A stretch of 64,000 nt of DNA from contig OZ244981.1 in assembly GCA_965223085.1 (NCBI GenBank), positions 3,844,001-3,908,000 of the forward strand, read 5' to 3'. The notes beneath the pieces are model-generated. The model saw only the letters and a program-made list of their open reading frames with translations. It had not been told where the DNA came from and searched no databases. Below, piece after piece: positions 16,137 through 25,172 of the stretch (its first letter is position 1; every line of letters begins with the position of its first letter). A program made the position numbers and the translations under genes. This DNA is from CBDCVO01 sp965223085. GTDB taxonomy: Bacteria; Pseudomonadota; Gammaproteobacteria; Ga0077536.

Positions 16137-16931
16137 TTAACCGATCATGCTGTAGCCGCCGCTAACGCTAAGTACCTGACCCGTGATGTGCCCCGCGGCA
16201 TTGGAGGCCAGAAAGACGACCGCGTTGGCGACGTCAACGGGTCGACCGATTTTCTTCAAGGGCAGCGTTTTGGCGATTTTCTCGATTTGCTCGGCGCTAA
16301 ACATCGCGTCCTTGTTCAACCACATACTGTGTGTGCCGACCTCGCTGTTCTGCTCTGGGATCGTGACTCCGGGGCACACGACGTTGCAGCGGATCCCGTA
16401 ACGACCGTTTTCCTTGGCGATCGTTTTCATGAAACTATTGATCCCTGCCTTCATACCGCCGTAAACCGCTTCGCGCGGCTCGCCTTGACGGCTCGCATCT
16501 GAGCTAACCGAGACAATCGCGCCACGATTTTGCGGGGCCATGATACCGAGTGCTTCGTAAGTACAGTTCAACATGCCGACAAAATTGATCTGAATGATCT
16601 TCTGCCACAGCGCCGGCGTGGTTTGGGTGAAATACTTAAGCTCGTCCCAACCGACATTGTTGATGAGCACGTCCAGGCCACCAAACGTGTCGACGCTTTG
16701 CTTGAACATGGCGCTGACTTGGCCATGGTCCGTAACGTCGCACGCCGCTACGTACACCGTCGGTGCGCCTGCAGCGCGCGCTTCCTCAGCCACCGCGTTA
16801 GCCTGCTCGGTGTCGATATCGCCGATAACAATCTTGGCGCCTTCGCGGGCGAAGGCCAAGGTAATGGCGCGGCCGATATTGGATGCGCCACCGGTAATGA
16901 CGACGGCTTTATCGTTGAGTTCGAAATCCAT
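16137..16931 (-). CDS. Short-chain dehydrogenase/reductase (SDR)
   Basis: A 264-residue classical SDR. The cofactor motif is VITGGASNIGRA near residue 12 (TGxxxxxGxx), with an acidic residue in VIGDIDTEQAN pointing to NAD. NNVG-type motif INNVG is near 90. The catalytic Ser is in SVSSDASRQGEP and the Tyr-Lys pair in AVYGGMKAG (YxxxK). The ATG at 16931 has GGGGAG upstream and is preferred to the longer frame from 16985. It is probably a 3-hydroxyacyl-CoA or alcohol dehydrogenase of the surrounding catabolic genes. C-terminal GHITGQVLSVSGGYSM is typical. Confidence 0.92.
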   Translation of the reverse strand: MDFELNDKAVVITGGASNIGRAITLAFAREGAKIVIGDIDTEQANAVAEEARAAGAPTVYVAACDVTDHGQVSAMFKQSVDTFGGLDVLINNVGWDELKYFTQTTPALWQKIIQINFVGMLNCTYEALGIMAPQNRGAIVSVSSDASRQGEPREAVYGGMKAGINSFMKTIAKENGRYGIRCNVVCPGVTIPEQNSEVGTHSMWLNKDAMFSAEQIEKIAKTLPLKKIGRPVDVANAVVFLASNAAGHITGQVLSVSGGYSMIG

Positions 16932-17015
16932 AGATGCTCCCCTTTTTGTTGCAAGATCGACACGCCAATCGGTCGCAGCTAGCACGGATATTGCACGAGC
17001 CGCCCACGGCGTTTT

Positions 17016-17582
17016 CTACTCCTCAGCGCTCAGTCCCGGGTGCGAGGCCGACCCGTCAGGTGTCACGTCGATCCAATCGAAACCGTGCGCATTCGGCATC
17101 ACCAACGCGGCTAAGCGTTCGGGATCGAGAGCGGCCTCGCGCGGCAGTAGCGCGTTTAAATGCAGTAAGTAGGCCGTAAGGGCGTAGACCTGGTCATCGC
17201 TTAAAGAACCCGGGGCAGTCAGCGGCATGGCCCGCCGCACAAAATCAAATAGCGTCGTCGCATACGGCCAATACGTGCCGATCGTTTTATCGGGCGGGTG
17301 GCGGCTTAGATCGCGCTCGCCGCCCGCAAGCTCGCCGCCCAATCCGCCACGACCCTGGGCGCCGTGGCAGGCCAAGCACTGCGCGTGATAGATCGCCTCG
17401 CCCGCGGCGACGCTACCATGGCCGGTGGGCAAACCACGGCCGTCCGGAAAAATGAAGCTGTCGGCAGCCTGCACTTCGTCGCTGCTTAAGGCTTTGCCGA
17501 GGCGCGGGAGGATCTGCTCCGCGACTGCAATGCCTGGCACGATGATGCTGAGGCATAAAATCACTGCCGAGCACCGCCACAT
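17016..17582 (-). CDS. Periplasmic c-type cytochrome, SoxD/SorB-like partner of sulfite dehydrogenase
   Basis: A 188-residue protein with a Sec signal peptide (residues 1-21, ending in VPGIAVAEQ). It has a single class I haem site CLACH at residues 69-73. A Met ligand candidate is in RRAMPLTAPGSLSDDQVYAL. It starts 5 bp after the stop of the SoxC-like gene, so it is almost certainly the electron acceptor subunit of the molybdenum enzyme. SoxD proper carries two haems and is longer, so this one-haem form is closer to SorB or to the short cytochromes of SoxC-like oxidoreductases. ATG 17582 is chosen because longer frames run into the upstream gene. Confidence 0.85.
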   Translation of the reverse strand: MWRCSAVILCLSIIVPGIAVAEQILPRLGKALSSDEVQAADSFIFPDGRGLPTGHGSVAAGEAIYHAQCLACHGAQGRGGLGGELAGGERDLSRHPPDKTIGTYWPYATTLFDFVRRAMPLTAPGSLSDDQVYALTAYLLHLNALLPREAALDPERLAALVMPNAHGFDWIDVTPDGSASHPGLSAEE

Positions 17583-17586
17583 CTGT

Positions 17587-18897
17587 CTACTCCCAGGGTA
17601 GGTTAAACGGATCGTCGGGATCGGAACTGTGAGCCGCATTGTTTTCGTCATCCGGGTAGACGTGGGTGACATGGCCTTCCGCGTCGATCGCCCAACTGAC
17701 GATTGCGTTGTGATGAAAATAACCATAACGACCCCGGGCAGCGAGCAAGGCTGTGCGCGTCGGTTGCACATAGCCGCTGTCATCGATCGCACGACTTTGC
17801 AAAACAAGCGGTCGACCGCGCCATTCCCACGGCAAGCGGAAACGCGTAAAACATTGCGGCAAGACAGGCTCACTTAGCGTCGCTTGCGACCACGTCGCAC
17901 CCGCATCGCTTGATACTTCGACTTTGACAATGCGCCCTTTGCCGGACCATGCCAAGCCGGAGATTTCGTAGTAGCCCGTCGTGGGCAAGTGCATACCGGC
18001 CGATGGCATCGTAATCAGCGATTTCGCCGCCATTTCAAACGTAAACATGCGGGCTCGCCCATCCGGCATGAGTTCGGTGTAACGAGCGGTTTCATTGCGC
18101 GCCATAACAGGCTGATCCGTGAGGAACAGAGACCGCAGCCATTTGACATGCAATACGCCTTCCCAACCCGGGACGATTAAACGCACGGGGTAGCCTTGCT
18201 CAGGTCGAATACGTTCACCATTTTGAAACAAGGCGAGCAAACAATCATCCTTCGCTTTCTCCAAGGGAATGCTGATCGTCATATTAAAAGCATCGGCACC
18301 TTCAGCTATCAACCAGCGCGCGGTGGGCTGAGGTTCGCACTCGGCAAGCAGTACGCGCAGCGGCACACCGGTCCATTCGCTGCAGGATACCAAGCCGTGA
18401 AAATATCCGGCCGCGGTTTGAATCGGGTTACTATTCCACGCCGCATTACTGTTCCCGCCGCACTCTATAAATAGCGTTCGTGTCGTGCGTGGATAGCGCA
18501 ACAGCGCGTCGAGAGAATAGGCGTGGGGGCGTTGCACCTGACCGAATACGCGTAATTCGTGCCGGGCTGGATCGATATTTGGCACACCGTTGTGATGGCG
18601 TTCGTAGTGCAAGCCGTTCGGGGTAATGATACCGTCGAGTTCGTGCAGGGGTGTCCACGAGACGCCGTTGGTCGGCGCACCGCTAGTCACAGAAATCCAG
18701 CGAATGACATCGTTTTCATGCGCTGAAGGCTGCCCATAGTTAGAGAAGGGTGCACCGGGTTCGTGGCGCCACGGCTCGTCTCCCGGTGCGCGTGGCGATG
18801 CGTTGCTTGGCGCTGCGCTCAGCCACGCACCGCCGCTCGCGCCAAGTTCAAGGCTGCGGCGCAACAAGCGGCGTCGTCCGGGATCATGTTTCGACAT
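17587..18897 (-). CDS. soxC: Molybdopterin sulfite dehydrogenase, SoxC-like
   Basis: A 436-residue molybdenum oxidoreductase of the sulfite-oxidase fold. The N-terminus has a Tat-like stretch (GRRRLLRRSLELGASGGAW). The Mo-ligating Cys172 is in VSCSEWTGVPL. IRPEQGYPVRLIVPGWEG and the dimerisation domain (GYYEISGLAWSGKGRIVKVEV) follow in the usual order. Known: SoxC or SorA oxidise protein-bound sulfane sulfur or sulfite in the periplasm and pass electrons to cytochrome c, here the gene immediately downstream. No soxXYZAB is present. The assignment among SoxC, SorA and methionine-sulfoxide-type homologues is tentative. The gene follows aceE by only 8 bp. Confidence 0.85.
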   Translation of the reverse strand: MSKHDPGRRRLLRRSLELGASGGAWLSAAPSNASPRAPGDEPWRHEPGAPFSNYGQPSAHENDVIRWISVTSGAPTNGVSWTPLHELDGIITPNGLHYERHHNGVPNIDPARHELRVFGQVQRPHAYSLDALLRYPRTTRTLFIECGGNSNAAWNSNPIQTAAGYFHGLVSCSEWTGVPLRVLLAECEPQPTARWLIAEGADAFNMTISIPLEKAKDDCLLALFQNGERIRPEQGYPVRLIVPGWEGVLHVKWLRSLFLTDQPVMARNETARYTELMPDGRARMFTFEMAAKSLITMPSAGMHLPTTGYYEISGLAWSGKGRIVKVEVSSDAGATWSQATLSEPVLPQCFTRFRLPWEWRGRPLVLQSRAIDDSGYVQPTRTALLAARGRYGYFHHNAIVSWAIDAEGHVTHVYPDDENNAAHSSDPDDPFNLPWE

Positions 18898-18905
18898 GGC
18901 TGCCG

Positions 18906-21559
18906 CTAGGCGTGGGCTTTTCGTACATCACGCGCGCCGATTTGCCCCGAACGTCGGCCCAGGTCGAGCGCCGCGGCGGCAATATCCTCGGGACCAATTT
19001 CGAAATGTCGGCGAAGATCCCGTCGTGATTCGCTCAAGCCGAAGCCGTCGGTACCGAGCGCTGTGAACGGGGCATCGATCCATTTGGCAAGCTGATTTCC
19101 CAACAATTTCTGGTAATCCGACACCGCTACAAACACACCGGATTCAGCACCCAGCTGTTGCTCTAAATACGATTGCCGTGGCGACTCGTGCGGATGCAGG
19201 CGGTTCCAGCGTTCACAGGCGATCGCGTCGCGATAAAGCTCGTTGGGGCTCGTCATGCTCCAAACGTTTACTGCACAACCGGCCTCTTCTAACAACAACA
19301 CCGCGGCGAGCGCTTGTTGAACAATCGCACCGCAGGCGAGGAGATGCACGTTAAGTTGGTCGGCGTGTACAGGCTGGGGCGCTTTTCGGAAACAATATAA
19401 ACCTTTCAATATGCCGTCTACGGATATATTTTCGGGCAACGCCGGCATCGCATAATTTTCGTTATAGACCGTTAGATAATAAAAGACGTCTTCTTGCAAC
19501 TCGTACATGCGAAAGATGCCGTCCCGCACGATAACGGCAAGCTCGTAGGCAAAGGCAGGATCATAGCTCTTCAAACACGGCACGGTCGCTGCGATCAATT
19601 GCGAGTGTCCGTCTTGATGCTGTAGACCTTCGCCATTGAGGGTCGTACGACCCGCGGTGCCGCCGAAGAGAAAACCACGACACATCATGTCACCGCAGGA
19701 CCAGATCATATCTCCGACGCGCTGAAAACCGAACATCGAGTAGAAAAAATAGAACGGAATCGTTGGTATACCGTGCATCGCATACGCCGTGCCGGCGGCC
19801 AAAAATGACGCCATGGCGCCGGTCTCACAAATGCCTTCCTGCAGTATTTGCCCATCTTGTGCTTCTCGATAGGAGAGCAAAGTTTCAGCGTCCACCGGCG
19901 TGTAGTGCTGGCCTTCTGGCGCGTAAATGCCGGCGACGCGGAAAGGGCATCCATACCGAACGTACGTGCCTCGTCCGGCACGATGGGCACGACATAGCGA
20001 CCGATATCGGGATCTTTCAATAAATTCGCGAGCATGCGCACCGCCGCGCTGGTCGTAGATAACTCGCGTCCTCCCGAACCGCTGGTCAATTCCTTAAATC
20101 GTTCGAGCTTGGGCGTGCTCAGCGATTGGCAATTCACCTTGCGATAGGGCAGGGGGCCACCCAATGCCTCTCGGTGCGCGCGCAAATAAGCGTACTCGGG
20201 GCTATTTTCTGGGGGGCGATAAAAAGCCGCGCGTTCGAGCGCCTCGCGTGGCAAGGGTATGCCGTAGTCTTGTGCGCAAGCGAGCCGCTCTTCGGGTTTT
20301 AAATCCTTTTTCTGATGCACGGTATTGCGACCTTGGACGGCGCCGAGGCCATCGCCCTTGACGGTTTTAACCAAGATCACCGTAGGCTTGTCACGTGATT
20401 CGAGTGCGCGCGCATAAGCCGCATAGATTTTTTTCGGATCCTGCCCCCCGCGTTTAATTAAACGGATCTCCTCGTCTGTGAGCGCATTCATCATGTTTTC
20501 GAGTTCGGGGTTGCCTTCCACCCAGTGTTCGCGTTGGCGATCACCGGGTAAAACGGAAAAATACTGGTAATCGCCATCGACCGCCTCTTCCATGCGGCGA
20601 CGCAATACGCCGTTGCTGTCGGCCGCCAGTAAGGCGTCCCAACCGCTGCCCCAAATCACCTTGATTACAGTCCAATCTGCGCCCCGAAAACTGCGCTCGA
20701 GCTCTTGAATGATCTTGCCGTTGCCACGCACCGGGCCGTCCAAGCGTTGCAAGTTGCAGTTGACGACGAGAATCAAGTTATCCAATTTTTCTCGCGCAGC
20801 AATATTGATGGTGCCTAATACTTCGGGTTCATCCGCCTCACCGTCACCAATGAAACACCACACTTTGCCCCCGTTACGGGGCTTGAGGCCGCGGTTTTCG
20901 AGATATTTCGCGAACCGCGCTTGATAGATCGCCGTTGGTGTAGATAAGCCCATCGACGCACACGGCACTTGCCAGAAATCAGGCTTCAAGCGGGGATGTG
21001 GATAGGAGGGCAAACCACCGCCTGGTTGTAATTCGCGCCGGAAATTCTTTAACTGCGTCTCCGTAAGCCGCCCCTCGAGATAGGCGCGGGCATAGATCCC
21101 CGGTGCCGCGTGTGGCTGTGCAATCAGCACATCTCCGCCATAATCGTTATCACGTGCACGAAAGAAGTGGTTGAAGCCTACTTCCATCATCGTGGCTGCC
21201 GACGAATACGTTGCGATATGGCCGCCAACGCCGGCACCACTGTCCGCGGCCTGCAATACCATCGCCATGGCATTCCAACGGCTCAAATTCTCGAGCCTTT
21301 TCTCGAGGGCGATATCGCCGGGGTAGGGTGGCTGGTGTAGGGGAGGGATGGTGTTGATGTAGGGCGTATTTAAGGTTGCTTCGTTGATCGCCACGCCCTC
21401 GGTGAGCGCTTGGTCTAGCAAGGAACGGAGCATTTCCCGGACTGCGGAGGCACCGTATTGCGTGTGAATATCGTGCAGAGCATCCAGCCATTCCTGTTTT
21501 TCGAGGGGATCGATACCACTATCATCAAATTCACCGCCGGGTTTCTCTTTCATGCCCAA
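18906..21559 (-). pseudogene. aceE: Pyruvate dehydrogenase E1 component, homodimeric type, with a single-base frameshift
   Basis: Two overlapping frames together give a full-length AceE of about 884 residues (E. coli 887). The first part carries the thiamine-diphosphate motif GDGEADEPEVLG...N near residue 230 and ends in the right frame at about RTFGMDAL. The second resumes as a normal E1 C-terminus (FRVAGIYAPEGQHYTPVDAETLLSYRE, GGTAGRTTLNGEGLQHQDGH). The frame changes at the AAA run 19942-19944, where one A (a T in the coding strand) is missing. All other residues look intact, so either the mutation is very recent, the base is a sequencing error, or the reading is recovered by slippage. aceF and lpd are not in the window. 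It decarboxylates pyruvate for acetyl-CoA formation if functional. Confidence 0.9.
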
Positions 21560-21721
21560 TCTCGTCTTTTCACACTGATGCTAATTATAGAGTAGCCACC
21601 CTATGGACATTAACTTTCCTTCGTGGCGAAAGCACGTTAATCTTGCCACCATCGTTTTATATGTAGCGTCGGCGCGCAACCTAGCTGAGCGCCCGCAGAG
21701 GAACGAGAGGTGGATTTGGCA

Positions 21722-22900
21722 ATGAAGTGGAGCTGTTATTGTAGTCGCTTTGCAAGCCGCACCGTAGTTGCAATCACAACCTCACTGGCGCTCAGTATGG
21801 GTGCAGTAGCCGAACTTCCTCCCGAAAAAATCCCTAACGTGCTGACATTACCGGCGTCGCATCCCGATTCATGGATTTACGCCTTAGACTCCAATTTCTT
21901 TTCCTTAGCGGCGGGCAAAGTCGTGGTGCTCGATGTCGCTGCGGATACGCGCCAGTACAAAGGGTCATTCGGCGCCAGCACTTTTGCCTCGTTCATAGTC
22001 GGGAAAAAGCGACCAGAATTCTACGTTGTCGAAACTTTTTATCCACGGCGTGATCGCGGCGAGCGCGACGATGTCGTCAGCGTATTCAGCAAGGACAACT
22101 TGGAGGTTGTTGCTGAAATCTCGCTACCGGGCGGCAAGCGGTTTCAATCAATGCCGCTCAAATCTCATCTAGCCTTGGTAGACAATGAACACTTTTTGCT
22201 CGTGGAGAACTTCACCCCAACCGCATCGGTTACCGTCGTCGATTTAGACGCACGGAAAGTAGTAGGTGAAATAGCTACCAGTGGTTGCGCGTTGATGTTT
22301 GCAACCGGCGAACGTGGCTTTACCTCGATTTGCGGCGACGGTACGTTGCTGACTACCCGCTTGGATGCTAATGGCGCGCTAAGTGCGCAAGAACGCAGCA
22401 GCCGGTTCGTGGATATCGACAACGATCCCGTATTTGGTGCGGCGGCGAGGGTAGCGGAGACGACCTATTTTGTGACTTTCAAAGGCATGGTGAAGCCCCT
22501 GAAGCTCGGCGGCGATAAACCGGAAGATGGCGTTGCGTGGCCCTTGCTTAGCGCCGCGGAACAGGACAGCCAGTGGCGTCCGGGCGGTTGGCAAATCGTG
22601 GCGGCACACCCGCGTGGCGAACTCTACACCTTAATGAATGAACACGGCCAAGACGGTGCGCACAAGGACGGCGGTGGCGAAGTGTGGGTCCACGATGTCA
22701 ACACTCGCGCTCGCCTGCGGCGCATCCCGTTAAAAAACTGGAGCTTCTGCATTGAGGTAACCAATGGTAACCAACCTTACCTCGTTGCCACGAATTTAAA
22801 TTTCGAAATCGACGTTTACGATGCGACCACGGGCGAACATATTCGTACCATCGGTGGACGGGCCACCGAAACACCGTTTCTTCTCTACACTGCCGAATGA
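21722..22900 (+). CDS. mauB: Amine dehydrogenase heavy (beta) chain, methylamine/aralkylamine dehydrogenase type
   Basis: About 392 residues with a signal peptide (residues 1-30, ALSMGAVAELPPE) and the seven-bladed propeller repeats of the MauB/AauB heavy chain: FGASTFASFIVGKKRPEFYVVETFYPRRDRG-like, KSHLALVDNEHFLLVENFTP, YTLMNEHGQDGAHKDGGGEVWVHD and the C-terminal GGRATETPFLLYTAE. Known: the heavy chain structures the alpha2-beta2 quinoprotein in the periplasm. ATG 21722 is used; GTG 21710 is also in frame, with AGAGG at 21706-21710 favouring the ATG. It overlaps mauE by 4 bp and is the first gene of a BEDA operon. Confidence 0.9.
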   Translation: MKWSCYCSRFASRTVVAITTSLALSMGAVAELPPEKIPNVLTLPASHPDSWIYALDSNFFSLAAGKVVVLDVAADTRQYKGSFGASTFASFIVGKKRPEFYVVETFYPRRDRGERDDVVSVFSKDNLEVVAEISLPGGKRFQSMPLKSHLALVDNEHFLLVENFTPTASVTVVDLDARKVVGEIATSGCALMFATGERGFTSICGDGTLLTTRLDANGALSAQERSSRFVDIDNDPVFGAAARVAETTYFVTFKGMVKPLKLGGDKPEDGVAWPLLSAAEQDSQWRPGGWQIVAAHPRGELYTLMNEHGQDGAHKDGGGEVWVHDVNTRARLRRIPLKNWSFCIEVTNGNQPYLVATNLNFEIDVYDATTGEHIRTIGGRATETPFLLYTAE

Positions 22901-23448
22901 GCGCTGTGACTGTCAATCCAATCATCGAACTCGGGGCGAGCTTCGCTTTAAGCTACATTTTTTTGCATGCCGCGTGGGTAAAAATTAGCGATCTCGATCA
23001 TTTCATGGAAGTGCTGCGGAATTACGAGGTTCTACCAAGCCGCAATGTCCGACTGAGCGCCCGCGTGATCCCGGCACTTGAGCTGCTCGTTGGCATCGGT
23101 TTGTTAGCTGCCGTGACGCGCCAGTTTGCCGCGAGCTGGGCACTGGTGTTACTGGGCATTTATACATTGGTAATAGGACTCAATATCAAGCGGGGTCGTC
23201 GCGACCTGGATTGCGGTTGTGGTGGCGTAGGGCAACAACATCGCCTGACTGAGTGGCTATACGTACGTAACGGGAGCTTGATAGCACTGAGCCTAGTGTT
23301 ATTCCTACCGGTCGCAGCCACGGGCTTGAAGCACCTCATCGTCATGGCCACTGGCATCGGCATGGCAGCACTAGTGTGCCTGTTGTATAGCGCCATGAAT
23401 TTATTGATTAGCAATCATTGTAAATTGAGCACCCTCGGCGATGCTTGA
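22897..23448 (+). CDS. mauE: Amine dehydrogenase maturation membrane protein MauE
   Basis: A 183-residue integral membrane protein with four or five hydrophobic segments (about residues 8-24, 48-66, 73-90, 115-133, 140-160), a DoxX/MauE-type topology. A CGCGG-like cysteine pair (DLDCGCGGVGQQ) lies in the loop near residue 105. Known: MauE is needed with MauD for stable light-chain production, probably in disulfide chemistry. It overlaps mauB and mauD by 4 and 8 bp, so strict co-translation is expected. Confidence 0.88.
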   Translation: MSAVTVNPIIELGASFALSYIFLHAAWVKISDLDHFMEVLRNYEVLPSRNVRLSARVIPALELLVGIGLLAAVTRQFAASWALVLLGIYTLVIGLNIKRGRRDLDCGCGGVGQQHRLTEWLYVRNGSLIALSLVLFLPVAATGLKHLIVMATGIGMAALVCLLYSAMNLLISNHCKLSTLGDA

Positions 23449-24040
23449 AGCGTTATTGGTCTCTCATGTCGTGCTGTGGATTGTGATCTGCGTGTTGGTG
23501 GTTATGTTAATCGCGCTAGCACGCCAAATTGGTGTGCTTTATGAACGGGTGGCACCGGCAGGTGCCTTGATGGTGAATGCACGCCTGAAAGCCGGAGAAA
23601 TGGCGCCGGAGCTAAAAATTCAGACCCTAGCGGGCACTCATGTTTCGGTGGGGGGACAAACTTCCGACGGTAAAAACTTGCTGATATTTTTTGGATCACC
23701 GACCTGCCCGGTGTGCAAGGCCTTGTTGCCGGCGGTGCAATCAGCCGAGCGCGCCGAGGAAGCACAAGTATCGGTGTTATATGCGAGTGACGGCAAACAC
23801 GCTGATCACGCAGCCTATGCCACTGCCCATGGAATCGCGCCGCAGCGCTACGTCGTCTCCGAGTTGCTGGGTATGACGTATGGCGTTAGCAAATTACCTT
23901 ATGCTGTGCTCGTCGATAAAGACGGTCAAATTATTTCAATGGGGATCGTGAACTCACGAGAACACATTGAAAGTCTATTCGAATCGGAAGAACGGGGTGT
24001 CGCGTCAATTCAAGACTATGTCGCTCGACAAAGTGCGTAA
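23441..24040 (+). CDS. mauD: Methylamine utilisation protein MauD (thioredoxin-like disulfide protein)
   Basis: A 199-residue membrane-anchored thioredoxin-fold protein. The N-terminal hydrophobic helix spans about residues 5-27. The redox motif C89-P-V-C92 is within FFGSPTCPVCKALLP, and KLPYAVLVDKDGQIISMGIV is the conserved C-terminal half. Known: MauD is required for folding of the MauA light chain with its six disulfides. It sits between mauE and mauA as in Paracoccus and Methylobacterium operons. Confidence 0.9.
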   Translation: MLEALLVSHVVLWIVICVLVVMLIALARQIGVLYERVAPAGALMVNARLKAGEMAPELKIQTLAGTHVSVGGQTSDGKNLLIFFGSPTCPVCKALLPAVQSAERAEEAQVSVLYASDGKHADHAAYATAHGIAPQRYVVSELLGMTYGVSKLPYAVLVDKDGQIISMGIVNSREHIESLFESEERGVASIQDYVARQSA

Positions 24041-24089
24041 GTGCAAGGCAAGTGAGTCAGCGAACCCGAGAGACGCGTAGAGGACGGAA

Positions 24090-24644
24090 ATGAATTGGTT
24101 GGATCGCATTACAGAACGAAGTAGTCGACGTTTGGCCCGGCATACCTCGCGGCGTAGTTTTCTTACCGCCTTGGGTGGCTTTGTCGTAGGTGCTGGCGCG
24201 TTTCCGTTGTTACCGGTAGCGCGCGCTGCCGGCGGTGGTGACCGCGATGGCGTCGCCCCGCAAAGCACCGGGAATCCCATGGATCCAGGCGATCCCACGC
24301 AATGTGATTACTGGCGGTACTGCGCTATAGACGGATTTTTGTGCTCCTGTTGTGGCGGTTCGCACAATGCTTGCCCACCCGGATCGGAAATGTCCCCGAT
24401 GACCTGGATCGGTACGTGTCACAATCCCGCCGATAATCTCGACTATGTCATTTCGTATAATGATTGCTGTGGGAGGCCGTCATGTGGCCGTTGCTTTTGT
24501 AACCGCAACGAGACAGACAAACCTTTGTATAGACCGTTCGCGAACAACGACATCAATTGGTGTTTGGGCACGAAAAGTTCGGCCTATACTTGCTCCACGG
24601 CGATAATCCTCAATGTCGCTAAACCAGGCGAAGGCGCCAGCTAA
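24090..24644 (+). CDS. mauA: Amine dehydrogenase light (alpha) chain with tryptophan tryptophylquinone residues
   Basis: A 184-residue light chain with a Tat signal (SRRSFLTALGG at residues 20-30) and a very Cys-rich mature part. CDYWRYCAIDGFLCSCCGG, NDCCGRPSCGRCFC and a terminal Cys give the known disulfide set. The TTQ tryptophans are identifiable as W106 (SPMTWIGTC) and W157 (NDINWCLG), by comparison with the Paracoccus enzyme. TTQ synthesis normally needs MauG, which is not in the window. Whether methylamine or aromatic amines are the substrate cannot be decided; the absence of mauF, mauC, mauJ and mauG here is compatible with an Aau-like system. Confidence 0.92.
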   Translation: MNWLDRITERSSRRLARHTSRRSFLTALGGFVVGAGAFPLLPVARAAGGGDRDGVAPQSTGNPMDPGDPTQCDYWRYCAIDGFLCSCCGGSHNACPPGSEMSPMTWIGTCHNPADNLDYVISYNDCCGRPSCGRCFCNRNETDKPLYRPFANNDINWCLGTKSSAYTCSTAIILNVAKPGEGAS

Positions 24645-24671
24645 AACTAGTTTCGCCAGAGCGTGCTTTAG

Positions 24672-25115
24672 GTGTCGCGTCCATCCCTCCGCCTTATAAC
24701 GCCCCCGTTTTTTTTGCTGGTAAGCTTGAGCTTTGTCGGCAATGCGGAGAATTACGACGACGCAGCGCTATTCAGCGACTACTTGATTCAGTGCGGTGGC
24801 TGCCATACCCCACATGGCACGGGTGTCCCAGGGCGGGTACCAGCGTTTAGCGAGCTGAGCGATCGTTTTGCCGCAGATCCGAGCGCACGATCTTATCTTC
24901 CACGAGTACCGGGGGCGGCGGGATCGTCGCTCTCTGATGCCGCGCTCGCCGAGATGTTGAATTGGATCCTCGAACGGTACACAAATGCCAAACGGGGCGA
25001 GGATTTCGCACCGTATACCGAAGCTGAAGTGGCACAGTTACGTCGCAATCCTTTAACCGACGTATACGCTGAACGCGCCAGGTTCGCCGCCGCACTGCAG
25101 GAAAATACGCCATAG
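24672..25115 (+). CDS. Secreted single-haem c-type cytochrome of the amine dehydrogenase cluster
   Basis: A 147-residue protein starting at GTG 24672, with a signal peptide to about residue 25 (LLVSLSFVGNAENY) and one CGGCH haem site at residues 41-45. The rest (DPSARSYLPRVPGAAGSSLSD, LNWILERYTNAKRGEDFAPY) resembles the cytochromes that follow aralkylamine dehydrogenase genes. It starts 27 bp after mauA and probably replaces the amicyanin MauC as electron acceptor (inference). The axial Met is not certain. Confidence 0.75.
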   Translation: MSRPSLRLITPPFFLLVSLSFVGNAENYDDAALFSDYLIQCGGCHTPHGTGVPGRVPAFSELSDRFAADPSARSYLPRVPGAAGSSLSDAALAEMLNWILERYTNAKRGEDFAPYTEAEVAQLRRNPLTDVYAERARFAAALQENTP

Positions 25116-25172
25116 GACCCTCGCCGCTCCGACGCCTTAGGATGTCGAGCCCAGGGCTTAGAAGAACTGAGC

